From assembly GCA_002368865.1 (NCBI GenBank), contig DFDT01000131.1:1-16316 (forward strand): a DNA stretch of 16,316 bases, written 5' to 3'. Below are positions 7,480 through 14,141 of the stretch, one piece after another. Position numbers and translations under genes: made by a program. This DNA comes from Lachnospiraceae bacterium UBA3821. Its GTDB lineage: Bacteria > Bacillota > Clostridia > Lachnospirales > Lachnospiraceae. The notes under the pieces were generated by a model. That model was given only the letters and a program-made list of their open reading frames with translations. It was not told the origin of the DNA and ran no database searches. The stretch's first letter is position 1. Each line of letters starts with the position of its first letter.

Positions 7480-7549
7480 GCTCCCGGTAGCAATGCACAG
7501 AAGCACATTCCTATATGCATATACTCTTCCCTGCAAATCTACCGGGAGC
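7480..7549. repeat. Perfect 11-bp inverted repeat with 48-nt interior
   Basis: GCTCCCGGTAG (7480-7490) is exactly mirrored by CTACCGGGAGC (7539-7549), 17 nt after the AraC-GGDEF stop. The interior holds a perfect 12-bp palindrome TATATGCATATA (7512-7523). There is no T-run after the right arm, so it is not a standard intrinsic terminator. Confidence 0.7.
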
Positions 7550-7616
7550 TTCCAACAAGCATCGCCACACCTGCAACGGATGTCACACCATCTCCTGATT
7601 AAAAATATAATATAAG

Positions 7617-7645
7617 TTGACAAATCATCCAAAATCTTGTATTAT
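7617..7645 (+). promoter_or_regulatory. Strong orphan promoter facing the Uma2 3' end
   Basis: Plus-strand TTGACA (7617-7622), 17-nt spacer, TATTAT (7640-7645): close to consensus. No plus-strand protein gene follows. The transcript would start near 7652 and run toward the 3' end of the minus-strand Uma2 gene (stop at 7719). Confidence 0.6.
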
Positions 7646-7690
7646 TTCTCCACAAGGAAATGGGTTTGTAACCGTATAGTCTTATGGCTT

Positions 7691-7714
7691 AAGCGGGGTG
7701 CTCGTTTCTTTTTT
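7691..7714 (+). terminator. Weak candidate terminator of the orphan transcript
   Basis: On the plus strand AAGCG (7691-7695) can pair with CGTTT (7703-7707), with one G-U pair, followed by CTTTTTT. The stem is only 5 bp, so this is tentative. With the promoter at 7617-7645 it would bound a transcript of about 60 nt. Confidence 0.3.
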
Positions 7715-7718
7715 ATAT

Positions 7719-8393
7719 TTACTCAATCTCCTTTGCAATCTCCGCAAAATCCACCTCGCATTTATTGTCCCAGATTCCCACCGGCACCTTATCTGCGAAG
7801 GTATACTCTATCGGCATCTCAGTCTTGCCATCTGCCCGCTGCTCAAAGAGATAAACTTGTATTTTTTGCTCCTCTGGGTAAATCATCCAATATTCTCTGA
7901 CCCCGGCGTTCCGATATTTCCTAAGTTTCCTGACCGTATCCATATACCGGCTGCTCGGAGACAGCACCTCGATGACCATATCCGGTGCGCCTACAATACG
8001 CGCTTTGGTGATCTGATCCCGGTTACACATCACGATCACATCCGGCTGAACCATCGTTTTGTCGTCCCGATCCAGCTGCACATCTATGGGGGAAATATAT
8101 GGTTTACAGGAACCGCCGTTCCTTGCCACAAAATTTCTAAATTGTACATAGATCGAGCCCGCAATATCCTGGTGCACCGTTGTGGGCGCGGCCATGTCAT
8201 AAAACACCCCGTCGATCATCTCGACTCTCCTGTCCTCCGGAAGCGCAAGATAATCTGCCAGAGTTTTGTCTCCGACCTCCGGATCAGGCACTACATACAT
8301 CAATCTTTCCACCTGATATGCAGGCGCCCCATCCATAACGCCCTGGATATGCTTATTCTCCTTATCATCGTTGTCACTATAGTCTTTTCCCAT
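7719..8393 (-). CDS. Uma2-family PD-(D/E)XK nuclease-fold protein (copy 1)
   Basis: A 224-residue member of the Uma2 (DUF820) family, which has the restriction-endonuclease-like fold but no settled cellular role. Visible core: TLADYLALPEDRRVEMIDGVFYDMA, then MVQPDVIVMC, the acidic pair in APDMVIEVLSPS, a Lys (YMDTVRKLRKY) and GVREYWMIYPEE, matching the D...ExV...K layout of the fold, so it may be an active nuclease. The first 35 residues are charged and not shared with the two other copies (12045-12713, 12751-13425). The ATG at 8393 has GGAAAGGAG upstream. It has its own promoter at 8516-8544, is a single-gene unit, and converges on the orphan plus-strand promoter. Target and partner are unknown. 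Confidence 0.87.
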   Translation of the reverse strand: MGKDYSDNDDKENKHIQGVMDGAPAYQVERLMYVVPDPEVGDKTLADYLALPEDRRVEMIDGVFYDMAAPTTVHQDIAGSIYVQFRNFVARNGGSCKPYISPIDVQLDRDDKTMVQPDVIVMCNRDQITKARIVGAPDMVIEVLSPSSRYMDTVRKLRKYRNAGVREYWMIYPEEQKIQVYLFEQRADGKTEMPIEYTFADKVPVGIWDNKCEVDFAEIAKEIE

Positions 8394-8515
8394 ATAGAAA
8401 CACTCCTTTCCCTATACAATTGTTTCATTCTCTTACATTCCTCAATTTTTGTTATTTTTTAATTTAAGTGAAATTTGGCGATGCGCCGGGTATGCACTTG
8501 CATATTGATAGAGAT

Positions 8516-8544
8516 ATACTATCATCATTTTCCGATACTGTCAA
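8516..8544 (-). promoter_or_regulatory. Promoter of Uma2 copy 1
   Basis: Minus-strand TTGACA (8539-8544), 17-nt spacer, TAGTAT (8516-8521). The start near 8509 leaves a leader of about 115 nt before the ATG at 8393, containing a small GGCG-CAT-CGCC hairpin (8477-8487). Confidence 0.72.
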
Positions 8545-8569
8545 TCATATATATAATAAATATCCATTA

Positions 8570-8597
8570 AAAAGGCACCACCTCAGTGATGCCTTTT
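8570..8597 (-). terminator. Rho-independent terminator after the pgm-lipoprotein operon
   Basis: Read on the minus strand, AAAAGGCATCAC and GTGGTGCCTTTT form a 12-bp stem (one G-U pair) around a TGAG loop, and the T-run continues for one more base. It begins 9 nt after the lipoprotein stop at 8607. It also insulates the Uma2 copy 1 promoter downstream. Confidence 0.88.
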
Positions 8598-8606
8598 GCG
8601 CATAAT

Positions 8607-9500
8607 TTACGGCGTATAATTGGTATACCACGCATACCTGCTGCTGTCTTTCTCGTAGTAATTAAAATCGCACAAGTAATATTCTTTCCCTTTGGACGAC
8701 TGAAAATAGTAGAACATCACGGGATCATCCGATTTTTCGGGATAGGTCGATCCCAGCACATGGACGACTCTGTCAAGGTCTGCACCGGTATCACGGAACG
8801 TTCCCGCCTGGCTCCGCACATACACGGCCTTGGGATCCGTCTGCTGCTGTGCCATCTCGGTATAATAGTCCACCTGTTCGTCCGCTACGGTACGCCAGGA
8901 CGTAGCCGGCAGGCGAACACTTCCATAGTGATAGTTGCTGTGAAACCACTCCTCCGCGTCCTTACCGTATGCTGTGATCGTCAATCCGTCCATGCGGTTT
9001 TTCTTATTCTCCGTCTGGATCAGCTCCGCACACTTGCACGCCGCTTTTTCAGCCGCGGCAGCATCATCTGTACGGATGATCAGGATATTATATGTTCCGT
9101 CCCCTGCTTCGTAGTCCACCCCGGCGTCTTTACACGCCTGATCGATCTCCGCAGTCAGATCCTGTAATACCTTTTGCTGCAGACTGCTCTTAAAATCGTC
9201 ATGGGTTCCCGGAAGGCTTCCAAAGGAAGTGCCATCGATCCAGATCTCACTCATCTGGCTCCAGATGGAATATTCAAAATCCTGCAATTTATCCCGTAGG
9301 ACCACCTTTGTTATCTTGTCGATCTGCGTCGTGGAAACCACAGTGCATGGACCATAGGTGCTTTTCGCCTGCCTTGCAAGCGACTTGGGACTTCTCACCT
9401 TTCCGCATCCGCCAAGCAGTAATGCCGCAAAACAGATCAGAATAATTCCCGGAAGCAACCGTGCGCGCACTCCGCCCTGCCGGTTTTCCCTTTTTTTCAT
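8607..9500 (-). CDS. Putative lipoprotein of unknown function
   Basis: A 297-residue protein with a basic N-terminus (MKKRENRQGGVRAR), a hydrophobic core and lipobox LGGC, the lipidated Cys being residue 32; it should sit on the outer membrane surface of the cell. I do not recognise the mature domain. It has mixed alpha/beta character, several Tyr/Trp-rich segments near the C-terminus (YYFQSSKGKEYYLCDFNYYE) and two internal Cys in CKCAEL. The ATG at 9500 is preferred: a GTG five codons earlier (9515) lacks a ribosome binding site, whereas AGGAT lies upstream of 9500. It begins 18 nt after the phosphoglucomutase stop with no terminator between, so it shares that transcript. It is unrelated in sequence to the lipoprotein at 4296. 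Confidence 0.86.
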   Translation of the reverse strand: MKKRENRQGGVRARLLPGIILICFAALLLGGCGKVRSPKSLARQAKSTYGPCTVVSTTQIDKITKVVLRDKLQDFEYSIWSQMSEIWIDGTSFGSLPGTHDDFKSSLQQKVLQDLTAEIDQACKDAGVDYEAGDGTYNILIIRTDDAAAAEKAACKCAELIQTENKKNRMDGLTITAYGKDAEEWFHSNYHYGSVRLPATSWRTVADEQVDYYTEMAQQQTDPKAVYVRSQAGTFRDTGADLDRVVHVLGSTYPEKSDDPVMFYYFQSSKGKEYYLCDFNYYEKDSSRYAWYTNYTP

Positions 9501-9518
9501 CGTCCGTATCCTCACTGC

Positions 9519-11201
9519 TTAGGACAGGATCGGCTTGCATGCCTCTGCCAGTTTATCCTTCTTTGCCTGTGCTTCCGCCAGATCCTTACCCTTTGTAGTA
9601 AAGTAGGTCTTGATCTTAGGCTCGGTGCCGGAAGGACGTACGATTGCTGTGGAACCGTCTTCCAGCTCGTAAATCAACACATTTGCTTTCGGCAGTCCGG
9701 TCTTCTCCGGCTCATTGTAATCCGTCACCTTGGTAACAGCAATGCCTGCGAAATCCTTCGGCGCATTCTCACGCAGTCCCTTCATGATATCCGCCATCTT
9801 GTCCATGCCGGACAGACCGGGGAACTCAAAGGAATCCACCTTGTTCAGATAGCGGCCGTACTCCGCATAGATCTCTTCCAATCTCTGCTTGATGGAAGAA
9901 CCGATGCTGCGGTAGTAAGCAGCCATCTCGCAGATCAGCATGGACGCGATCACCGCATCTTTATCACGCACATAAGGTCCTGCCAGATAGCCGTAACTCT
10001 CCTCGAAACCAAAGATAAAGCGATCCACCTCGCCTGCTGCCTCCAGCTGCGCAATCTGATCTCCGATCCACTTAAATCCGGTCAACACGTGGCGCAGTTC
10101 CACGCCGTAGTGCTTTGCAACCGCATCCGCAAGCGGCGTAGATACGATGGACATCACTGCCACAGGATTCTTCGGCATAGTGCCTTTCTCGATACGACCT
10201 GCACAGATGTAGTCGAGGAGCAGAACGCCCATCTCATTGCCGGATACCAGCTCATAGCTGCCGTCCGGACACTTCATCGCGATACCCACACGATCCGCAT
10301 CAGGGTCAGTCGCCAACATCAGATCCGCACCGGTCTCCTTCGCCAGCTCCAGACCGTATTTCAACGCCTCAAAAATTTCAGGGTTGGGATAAGGACAGGT
10401 GGTAAAGTAACCGCTGGGATACTCCTGCTCCGGCACGATGGTGATATCCGTGATTCCCATGTCGTGCAGCACCTTGGTCACAGGCACCAGACCGGTACCG
10501 TTCAAGGGAGAATACACCAGCTTCAGGCCGGCAGTCTTCGCCAGACCGGGACGTACCTGTCTCGCCTCAATCGCCTCATAAAATGCCTTCTTACAGTCAT
10601 CGCCCACAAAACGGATCAAGCCTTTTTCCACGCCCTCAGCAAAGGAAATTCTCTTCGCTCCGGTCAGCACATCCGTCTTCTGAATCTCGTCATATACAAT
10701 CGCAGCCGCATCGTCGGTCATCTGACATCCGTCCGGACCGTATGCTTTATAACCATTGTACTTGGAAGGATTGTGGGATGCGGTCACCATGATGCCCGCA
10801 TTACACTGATAATATCTTGTAGCAAAGGAAAGCGCCGGAACCGGCATCAACGCGTCGTAAATGCGCACCTTGATCCCGTTTGCGGCCAAAACTCCCGCTG
10901 CCTCTTTCGCAAAAATATCGCTCTTCAAACGGCTGTCATAGGAAATCGCCACGGTCTGATTGCCGCCCTGTGTCAAAACCCAGTTGGCAAGACCCTGTGT
11001 CGCCTGCCGAACCACCCAAATGTTCATTCTGTTGGTACCTGCGCCCAACGTACCTCTCAAACCTGCGGTACCGAACTTCAAAGAAACCGCAAAGCGATCC
11101 TTAATCTCCTCATCATTGTCCTTTACCTTCATCAACTCCGGCAACAGATCCGGATCCTCCAGATCAAACGCGAGCCAACGGTCAAACTCCCCTTTATACA
11201 T
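9519..11201 (-). CDS. Phosphoglucomutase/phosphomannomutase (alpha-D-phosphohexomutase)
   Basis: Interconverts hexose 1- and 6-phosphates, linking glycolysis to UDP-glucose and cell-envelope sugar synthesis. The 560 residues carry all four family loops: the phosphoserine loop VTASHNPSKYNGYK (Ser142), the metal loop TDPDADRVG (Asp299, 301, 303), the sugar loop FGFEESYGYLAG (398-402) and the phosphate loop RPSGTEPKIKTYF (522-528). N-terminal FGTAGLRGTLGAGTNRMN is also characteristic. Length matches the roughly 560-580-residue PgcA-like Firmicutes enzymes rather than the 450-residue GlmM/ManB type. The ATG at 11201 has GGAAAGGAGA upstream. Transcription is likely from 11317-11345 through a leader of about 105 nt, and the gene is followed in operon by a lipoprotein. 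The substrate preference (glucose or mannose) cannot be told from sequence alone. Confidence 0.95.
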   Translation of the reverse strand: MYKGEFDRWLAFDLEDPDLLPELMKVKDNDEEIKDRFAVSLKFGTAGLRGTLGAGTNRMNIWVVRQATQGLANWVLTQGGNQTVAISYDSRLKSDIFAKEAAGVLAANGIKVRIYDALMPVPALSFATRYYQCNAGIMVTASHNPSKYNGYKAYGPDGCQMTDDAAAIVYDEIQKTDVLTGAKRISFAEGVEKGLIRFVGDDCKKAFYEAIEARQVRPGLAKTAGLKLVYSPLNGTGLVPVTKVLHDMGITDITIVPEQEYPSGYFTTCPYPNPEIFEALKYGLELAKETGADLMLATDPDADRVGIAMKCPDGSYELVSGNEMGVLLLDYICAGRIEKGTMPKNPVAVMSIVSTPLADAVAKHYGVELRHVLTGFKWIGDQIAQLEAAGEVDRFIFGFEESYGYLAGPYVRDKDAVIASMLICEMAAYYRSIGSSIKQRLEEIYAEYGRYLNKVDSFEFPGLSGMDKMADIMKGLRENAPKDFAGIAVTKVTDYNEPEKTGLPKANVLIYELEDGSTAIVRPSGTEPKIKTYFTTKGKDLAEAQAKKDKLAEACKPILS

Positions 11202-11269
11202 ATATTGTTCTCCTTTCCTTTGCCTCTACCCCAGAGACATAATATGCTGCTTCACATAACCAGACTCGA

Positions 11270-11286
11270 AAAACGCTTTGCGTTTT
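11270..11286 (-). promoter_or_regulatory. Hairpin with T-run in the phosphoglucomutase leader
   Basis: On the minus strand AAAACGC-AAA-GCGTTTT forms a 7-bp perfect stem followed by one more T, then CGAG. It lies about 70 nt before the pgm start, inside the predicted leader. It could act as an attenuator, but the stem is AT-rich and short. Confidence 0.35.
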
Positions 11287-11316
11287 CCTCGTTGAAATGC
11301 TGCTTCGCACCATTTC

Positions 11317-11345
11317 ATTTTACCATAATTAGGTATGGCTCGCAA
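11317..11345 (-). promoter_or_regulatory. Promoter of the phosphoglucomutase operon
   Basis: Minus-strand TTGCGA (11340-11345), 17-nt spacer, TAAAAT (11317-11322). The -35 overlaps a small inverted repeat CTCGC-AAGA-GCGAG (11339-11352), which could be an operator. Confidence 0.55.
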
Positions 11346-11367
11346 GAGCGAGGTTTCGCCCTGATTA

Positions 11368-11396
11368 TTGCATTTTTTTCATTTTACAATTATACT
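11368..11396 (+). promoter_or_regulatory. Promoter of the CmpB-like membrane protein gene
   Basis: Plus-strand TTGCAT (11368-11373), 17-nt T-rich spacer, TATACT (11391-11396), followed by AAAGGGG and the ATG at 11423. It is divergent from the phosphoglucomutase promoter. Confidence 0.72.
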
Positions 11397-11422
11397 CATA
11401 GATGTGAAAGGGGTACAAACTA

Positions 11423-11989
11423 ATGGAACAAACACAAAAGCATAAAATTGATCTGAAAACCATTCAGGCATATTTTCTCTATTTTATCCTGTATTCCGTA
11501 TTCGGCTGGCTTTATGAGGTGACGCTGGAAACCGTTATCTATCGCTGGGGATTCAGCAATCGCGGCGTGCTTTTCGGACCCTACTGCCCGGTGTACGGTG
11601 TAGGTGCCTTCGCCTTTCTTTTTGCCATCAATCCGTTGCTGCGCGGCAAACCATGGAAGAAGCGTCTGATGCTCGTGCCTGTGGTCTACGTGCTGAGTGC
11701 GCTGCTGGCCACCGCCATCGAACTAGTAACCTCTTATCTGTGCGAATTCGCCATCGGCTACATTCCCTGGGACTACACTGCTTACAAGTATAATTTTCAG
11801 GCGCGCATTGCCCTGTCCACTTCCCTGCGCTTCGGTCTGGGCGGTCTGATCTTCCTGTATCTGCTCCAGCCGCTTTTTGAAAAAATGAACGCCAAATTAA
11901 GCGACCGCACGCGGACGATCATTTTCAGCGTGGTATTGGGGCTGTTCCTGCTGGATATCGTTGTACATCTGGCACAATTGCTATTCTGA
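11423..11989 (+). CDS. Integral membrane protein, CmpB-like putative ABC permease family
   Basis: A 188-residue membrane protein. The FLYFILYSVFGWLYEVTLET and FSNRGVLFGPYCPVYGVGA stretches are the signature of the family annotated as putative ABC-transporter type IV permease (ABC_trans_CmpB). That transport label rests on weak evidence, and no ATPase gene is nearby. Five hydrophobic segments are likely (about 14-36, 52-70, 85-110, 133-155, 166-187), with a Lys/Arg-rich loop after the second (RGKPWKKR) that would face the cytoplasm. The ATG has AAAGGGG upstream and a good promoter at 11368-11396. It stands alone and converges with Uma2 copy 2 across 55 nt, with no clear terminator. Confidence 0.85.
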   Translation: MEQTQKHKIDLKTIQAYFLYFILYSVFGWLYEVTLETVIYRWGFSNRGVLFGPYCPVYGVGAFAFLFAINPLLRGKPWKKRLMLVPVVYVLSALLATAIELVTSYLCEFAIGYIPWDYTAYKYNFQARIALSTSLRFGLGGLIFLYLLQPLFEKMNAKLSDRTRTIIFSVVLGLFLLDIVVHLAQLLF

Positions 11990-11996
11990 TCCGAGG

Positions 11997-12032
11997 CACA
12001 ATGCGGGGCGCAATGCGAGATGCAATGAGCCA
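11997..12032. repeat. Threefold imperfect 12-bp repeat between convergent genes
   Basis: CACAATGCGGGG, CGCAATGCGAGA and TGCAATGAGCCA follow one another (11997-12008, 12009-12020, 12021-12032) and share the core CAATG. They fill most of the 55-bp gap between the membrane protein stop and the Uma2 copy 2 stop, where a terminator would be expected but is not seen. Confidence 0.45.
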
Positions 12033-12044
12033 TCCACCCATTCC

Positions 12045-12713
12045 TCACTCCTCATACAGAAACCGAACCGCCTCATAGATTTCCGCAAAATCCACACGGC
12101 ACGCACCGTCCCATATCCCCACCGGCACTTTGTCCGCAAAAGTGTACTCCTCAGGCTCCGGGCAGTCCCGGCCTTCCCTCGCCTCAAGGCGGTACACCAG
12201 AATCTTTTTATCCTCGGGAAAAACGATCCAGTACTCCCGCACCCCTGCCTCAAAGTATTTTTGTCGTTTGATAAGCGCATCCATTCTCCAGTTGCTCGGA
12301 GAAGCCACCTCTACCACAAGATCCGGAGCATTTATGATCCGAGTGGGCGTGATATTTTTTCTGTCACATACGATAAAAACATCCGGCTGGACCACTGTCT
12401 TATCATCATGAAAAAGCTGCACATCCGCAGGCGCAATAAACGGCGTACACTTACCTCCCTCTTTTCTGATATGATCCCGAAAAGCACTGCAAATTTCAAG
12501 CGCAATGCTCTGATGAATCATCGTCGGACTCGCCATGTCATAAAACACGCCGTCGATCAGCTCTACCCTTGTCCCTTCCGGCAGCGCCAGGTAATCCTCC
12601 AAGGTCCTATCACCGGCTCGGTCATATCGATACGCCAATGCAGGCTCCATGACCCGATCCACGTTCTGTGTTTTATTGATTTCATCCCAATCATATATGT
12701 AGTTTTCTCCCAT
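12045..12713 (-). CDS. Uma2-family PD-(D/E)XK nuclease-fold protein (copy 2)
   Basis: A 222-residue Uma2-family protein with TLEDYLALPEGTRVELIDGVFYDMA, VVQPDVFIVCD, APDLVVEVASPSN, a Lys (DALIKRQKYFEAGVREYW) and a C-terminal FADKVPVGIWDGACRVDFAEI, so the fold's acidic and lysine residues are kept. The open frame continues upstream to 12992, but that part reads copy 3's coding sequence in another frame. The real ATG at 12713 has AAGGGG 9 nt upstream and MGENYIYDWDE matches copy 3's N-terminus. It starts 37 nt after copy 3's stop, in the same operon. Its last 264 nt (12069-12332) match copy 3 at about 94% by my own count (16 differences), while upstream parts are clearly more diverged: a recent conversion or partial duplication. 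Confidence 0.88.
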   Translation of the reverse strand: MGENYIYDWDEINKTQNVDRVMEPALAYRYDRAGDRTLEDYLALPEGTRVELIDGVFYDMASPTMIHQSIALEICSAFRDHIRKEGGKCTPFIAPADVQLFHDDKTVVQPDVFIVCDRKNITPTRIINAPDLVVEVASPSNWRMDALIKRQKYFEAGVREYWIVFPEDKKILVYRLEAREGRDCPEPEEYTFADKVPVGIWDGACRVDFAEIYEAVRFLYEE

Positions 12714-12750
12714 TATAATCATCCCCTTCTCCGATAGTGTCTGCTCTTTC

Positions 12751-13425
12751 TCATACAGAAAACTCATACAAAAACCGCACCGCCTCATAGATTTCCGCAA
12801 AATCCACCTGGCACGCACCGTCCCATATCCCCACCGGTACTTTGTCAGCAAAAGTGTACTCCTCAGGCTCCGGGCAGTCTTGCCCCTCTCTCGCCTCAAA
12901 GTGGTACACCAGAATCTTTTTATCCTCGGGAAAAACAATCCAGTACTCCCGCACCCCTGCCTCAAAGTATTTTTGTCGTTTGATGAGCGCATCCATTCGC
13001 CAGTTGCTCGGAGACGCCACCTCTACCACAAGATCCGGCGCATTCTGCACCCTTTGCCTGGTCAAGCGGTCTCTGTTGCACACCACCAGGATATCCGGCT
13101 GGACCACCGTCTTGTCGTCCCCAAAAAGCTGCACATCCACAGGCGCCGCGAAAGTAATACACTTCCCTTGATTCTTTTTTACAAAACTTTTTAAACTGTA
13201 ATTGATTTCATCAGAAATCATTTGATGCATTGTATTCGGCGCAGCCATATCATAGAATACGCCGTCAATCAGCTCCACCCTCACATCCTCCGGCAGCGCC
13301 AGATAATCCTCCAAGGTCTTGTCACCGACTTCGTCGCACCGATACGCCAGTGCAGGCTCCATAACCCTATTTTTATGCGAATGATCCAACACCTCATCCA
13401 GGTCATAGATAAAATTTTTCTCCAT
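12751..13425 (-). CDS. Uma2-family PD-(D/E)XK nuclease-fold protein (copy 3)
   Basis: A 224-residue Uma2-family protein, first in a two-gene operon with copy 2. The same core is visible: TLEDYLALPEDVRVELIDG, VVQPDILVVCN, APDLVVEVASPSNWRMD, then KRQKYFEAGVREYWIVFPEDKK. It differs from copy 2 chiefly around residues 75-110 and 122-138 and at the extreme C-terminus (EFSV in place of EE). The ATG at 13425 has GGAAAGGA just downstream of a 14-bp hairpin (13444-13475). The promoter is predicted at 13592-13620, leaving a long leader of about 160 nt. No methyltransferase or toxin-antitoxin partner lies nearby, so a classical restriction role is not supported. Confidence 0.88.
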   Translation of the reverse strand: MEKNFIYDLDEVLDHSHKNRVMEPALAYRCDEVGDKTLEDYLALPEDVRVELIDGVFYDMAAPNTMHQMISDEINYSLKSFVKKNQGKCITFAAPVDVQLFGDDKTVVQPDILVVCNRDRLTRQRVQNAPDLVVEVASPSNWRMDALIKRQKYFEAGVREYWIVFPEDKKILVYHFEAREGQDCPEPEEYTFADKVPVGIWDGACQVDFAEIYEAVRFLYEFSV

Positions 13426-13443
13426 ATTTTATCCGTCCTTTCC

Positions 13444-13475
13444 AAAAGTACCCATGCGTTCGCATGCGTACTTTT
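13444..13475. repeat. Hairpin abutting the Uma2 copy 3 ribosome binding site
   Basis: AAAAGTAC, one unpaired base, CATGCG, a TT turn, CGCATG, one base and GTACTTTT make a 14-bp interrupted palindrome. On the minus-strand mRNA it ends directly before the GGAAAGGA ribosome binding site (13436-13443), so it could modulate translation, or act as an operator in DNA. Confidence 0.65.
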
Positions 13476-13591
13476 AAGCTCTTAATTTCATTGTTTTCAT
13501 TGTAATTTTATAAAGGAAATTTTTACGAAAAATACTGAAATGCAATCAAATAATTTATAAGAACTAATATGCGATTAATAAATATGATTTT

Positions 13592-13620
13592 ATATTATAA
13601 TACAAAGTAAGAAATGTCAA
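13592..13620 (-). promoter_or_regulatory. Promoter of the Uma2 copy 3-copy 2 operon
   Basis: Minus-strand TTGACA (13615-13620) with TAATAT at 17-nt spacing (13592-13597); a perfect TATAAT overlaps it at 15-nt spacing (13594-13599). The region 13476-13611 is very AT-rich, which may help melting or carry UP-like elements. It lies directly after the YbaK-like stop at 13638. Confidence 0.6.
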
Positions 13621-13637
13621 TCCATTTTATTCCAATA

Positions 13638-14111
13638 CTATTCTTCCGGCTCTTTACACACATCCACCCACGCCGTATATCCGGTAAATTTCTCCAGCTG
13701 TTCCATGGTCATCTCAATGGCGCTGTTGCTGCTGCCGGCGGCCGGGAAAACGGTGTCGTATTTTTTCAGGGATTCATCCAGATATACCTTAACCCCTTCC
13801 TTGATCGCAAAAGGGCATACTCCGCCGGGTGCGTGTCCGATATATCCCTCCACTTCCTCAAAGGGGATCATCTTCGCTTTCTTGGCAAACTGTGCTTTAT
13901 ATTTCTTATTGTCCACTCTGGACATGCCGGACGCCACCACAAGGATCGGGGTCTCGTCTATCAGATAGGACAATGTCTTCGCGATCCTGTCCGGCTCCGT
14001 GTGCAGCGCATGGGCTGCCAACTCCACCGTAGCGCTGGACTCAGCCAGTTCGATCACTTTCCCTTCCAGTTCCGTACCCTTAAAATAATCCTTTACCTTT
14101 TCAATTGCCAT
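13638..14111 (-). CDS. YbaK/EbsC-family aminoacyl-tRNA editing-domain protein
   Basis: A 157-residue stand-alone editing domain of the YbaK/ProX superfamily, which hydrolyses mischarged tRNAs such as Cys-tRNA(Pro) or Ala-tRNA(Pro). Typical elements: RIAKTLSYLIDETPILVVASG (Lys45, the conserved family lysine), VDNKKYKAQFAKKAKMIPFEEVEGYIGHAPGGVCPFAI (the GGVCPF turn), and the C-terminal FPAAGSSNSAIEMTMEQLEKFTG. Length matches the family (about 155-165). The ATG at 14111 has AAAGGGAT upstream. It lies 30 nt after the small CxxC protein gene and is likely read with it. Which misacylated tRNA it clears (YbaK-like or ProXp-ala-like) cannot be decided from sequence. Confidence 0.92.
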   Translation of the reverse strand: MAIEKVKDYFKGTELEGKVIELAESSATVELAAHALHTEPDRIAKTLSYLIDETPILVVASGMSRVDNKKYKAQFAKKAKMIPFEEVEGYIGHAPGGVCPFAIKEGVKVYLDESLKKYDTVFPAAGSSNSAIEMTMEQLEKFTGYTAWVDVCKEPEE

Positions 14112-14141
14112 TTTAGTATCCCTTTCAAATTCATATTTTTG

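Noticed and set aside
10089..11423. 444-codon plus-strand open frame
   Set aside because: It lies opposite phosphoglucomutase, whose minus-strand reading has all four catalytic loops; the plus-strand protein is His/Arg-rich with no family pattern and no ribosome binding site.
12714..12992. N-terminal extension of Uma2 copy 2
   Set aside because: These codons read copy 3's coding sequence in another frame; the same shadow peptide also appears opposite copy 2 itself (11981-12280), showing it is a by-product of the duplication.
13426..13637. CRISPR-like or repeat-array possibility in the AT-rich gap
   Set aside because: No repeated unit with regular spacers; only short ATTTTT/AAAAAT and TTCATTG repeats expected in AT-rich DNA.
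14120..14140. TTGACA between the small CxxC gene and the YbaK-like gene
   Set aside because: No acceptable -10 at 16-18 nt; the next 20 nt are the ribosome binding site region, so it is probably chance.
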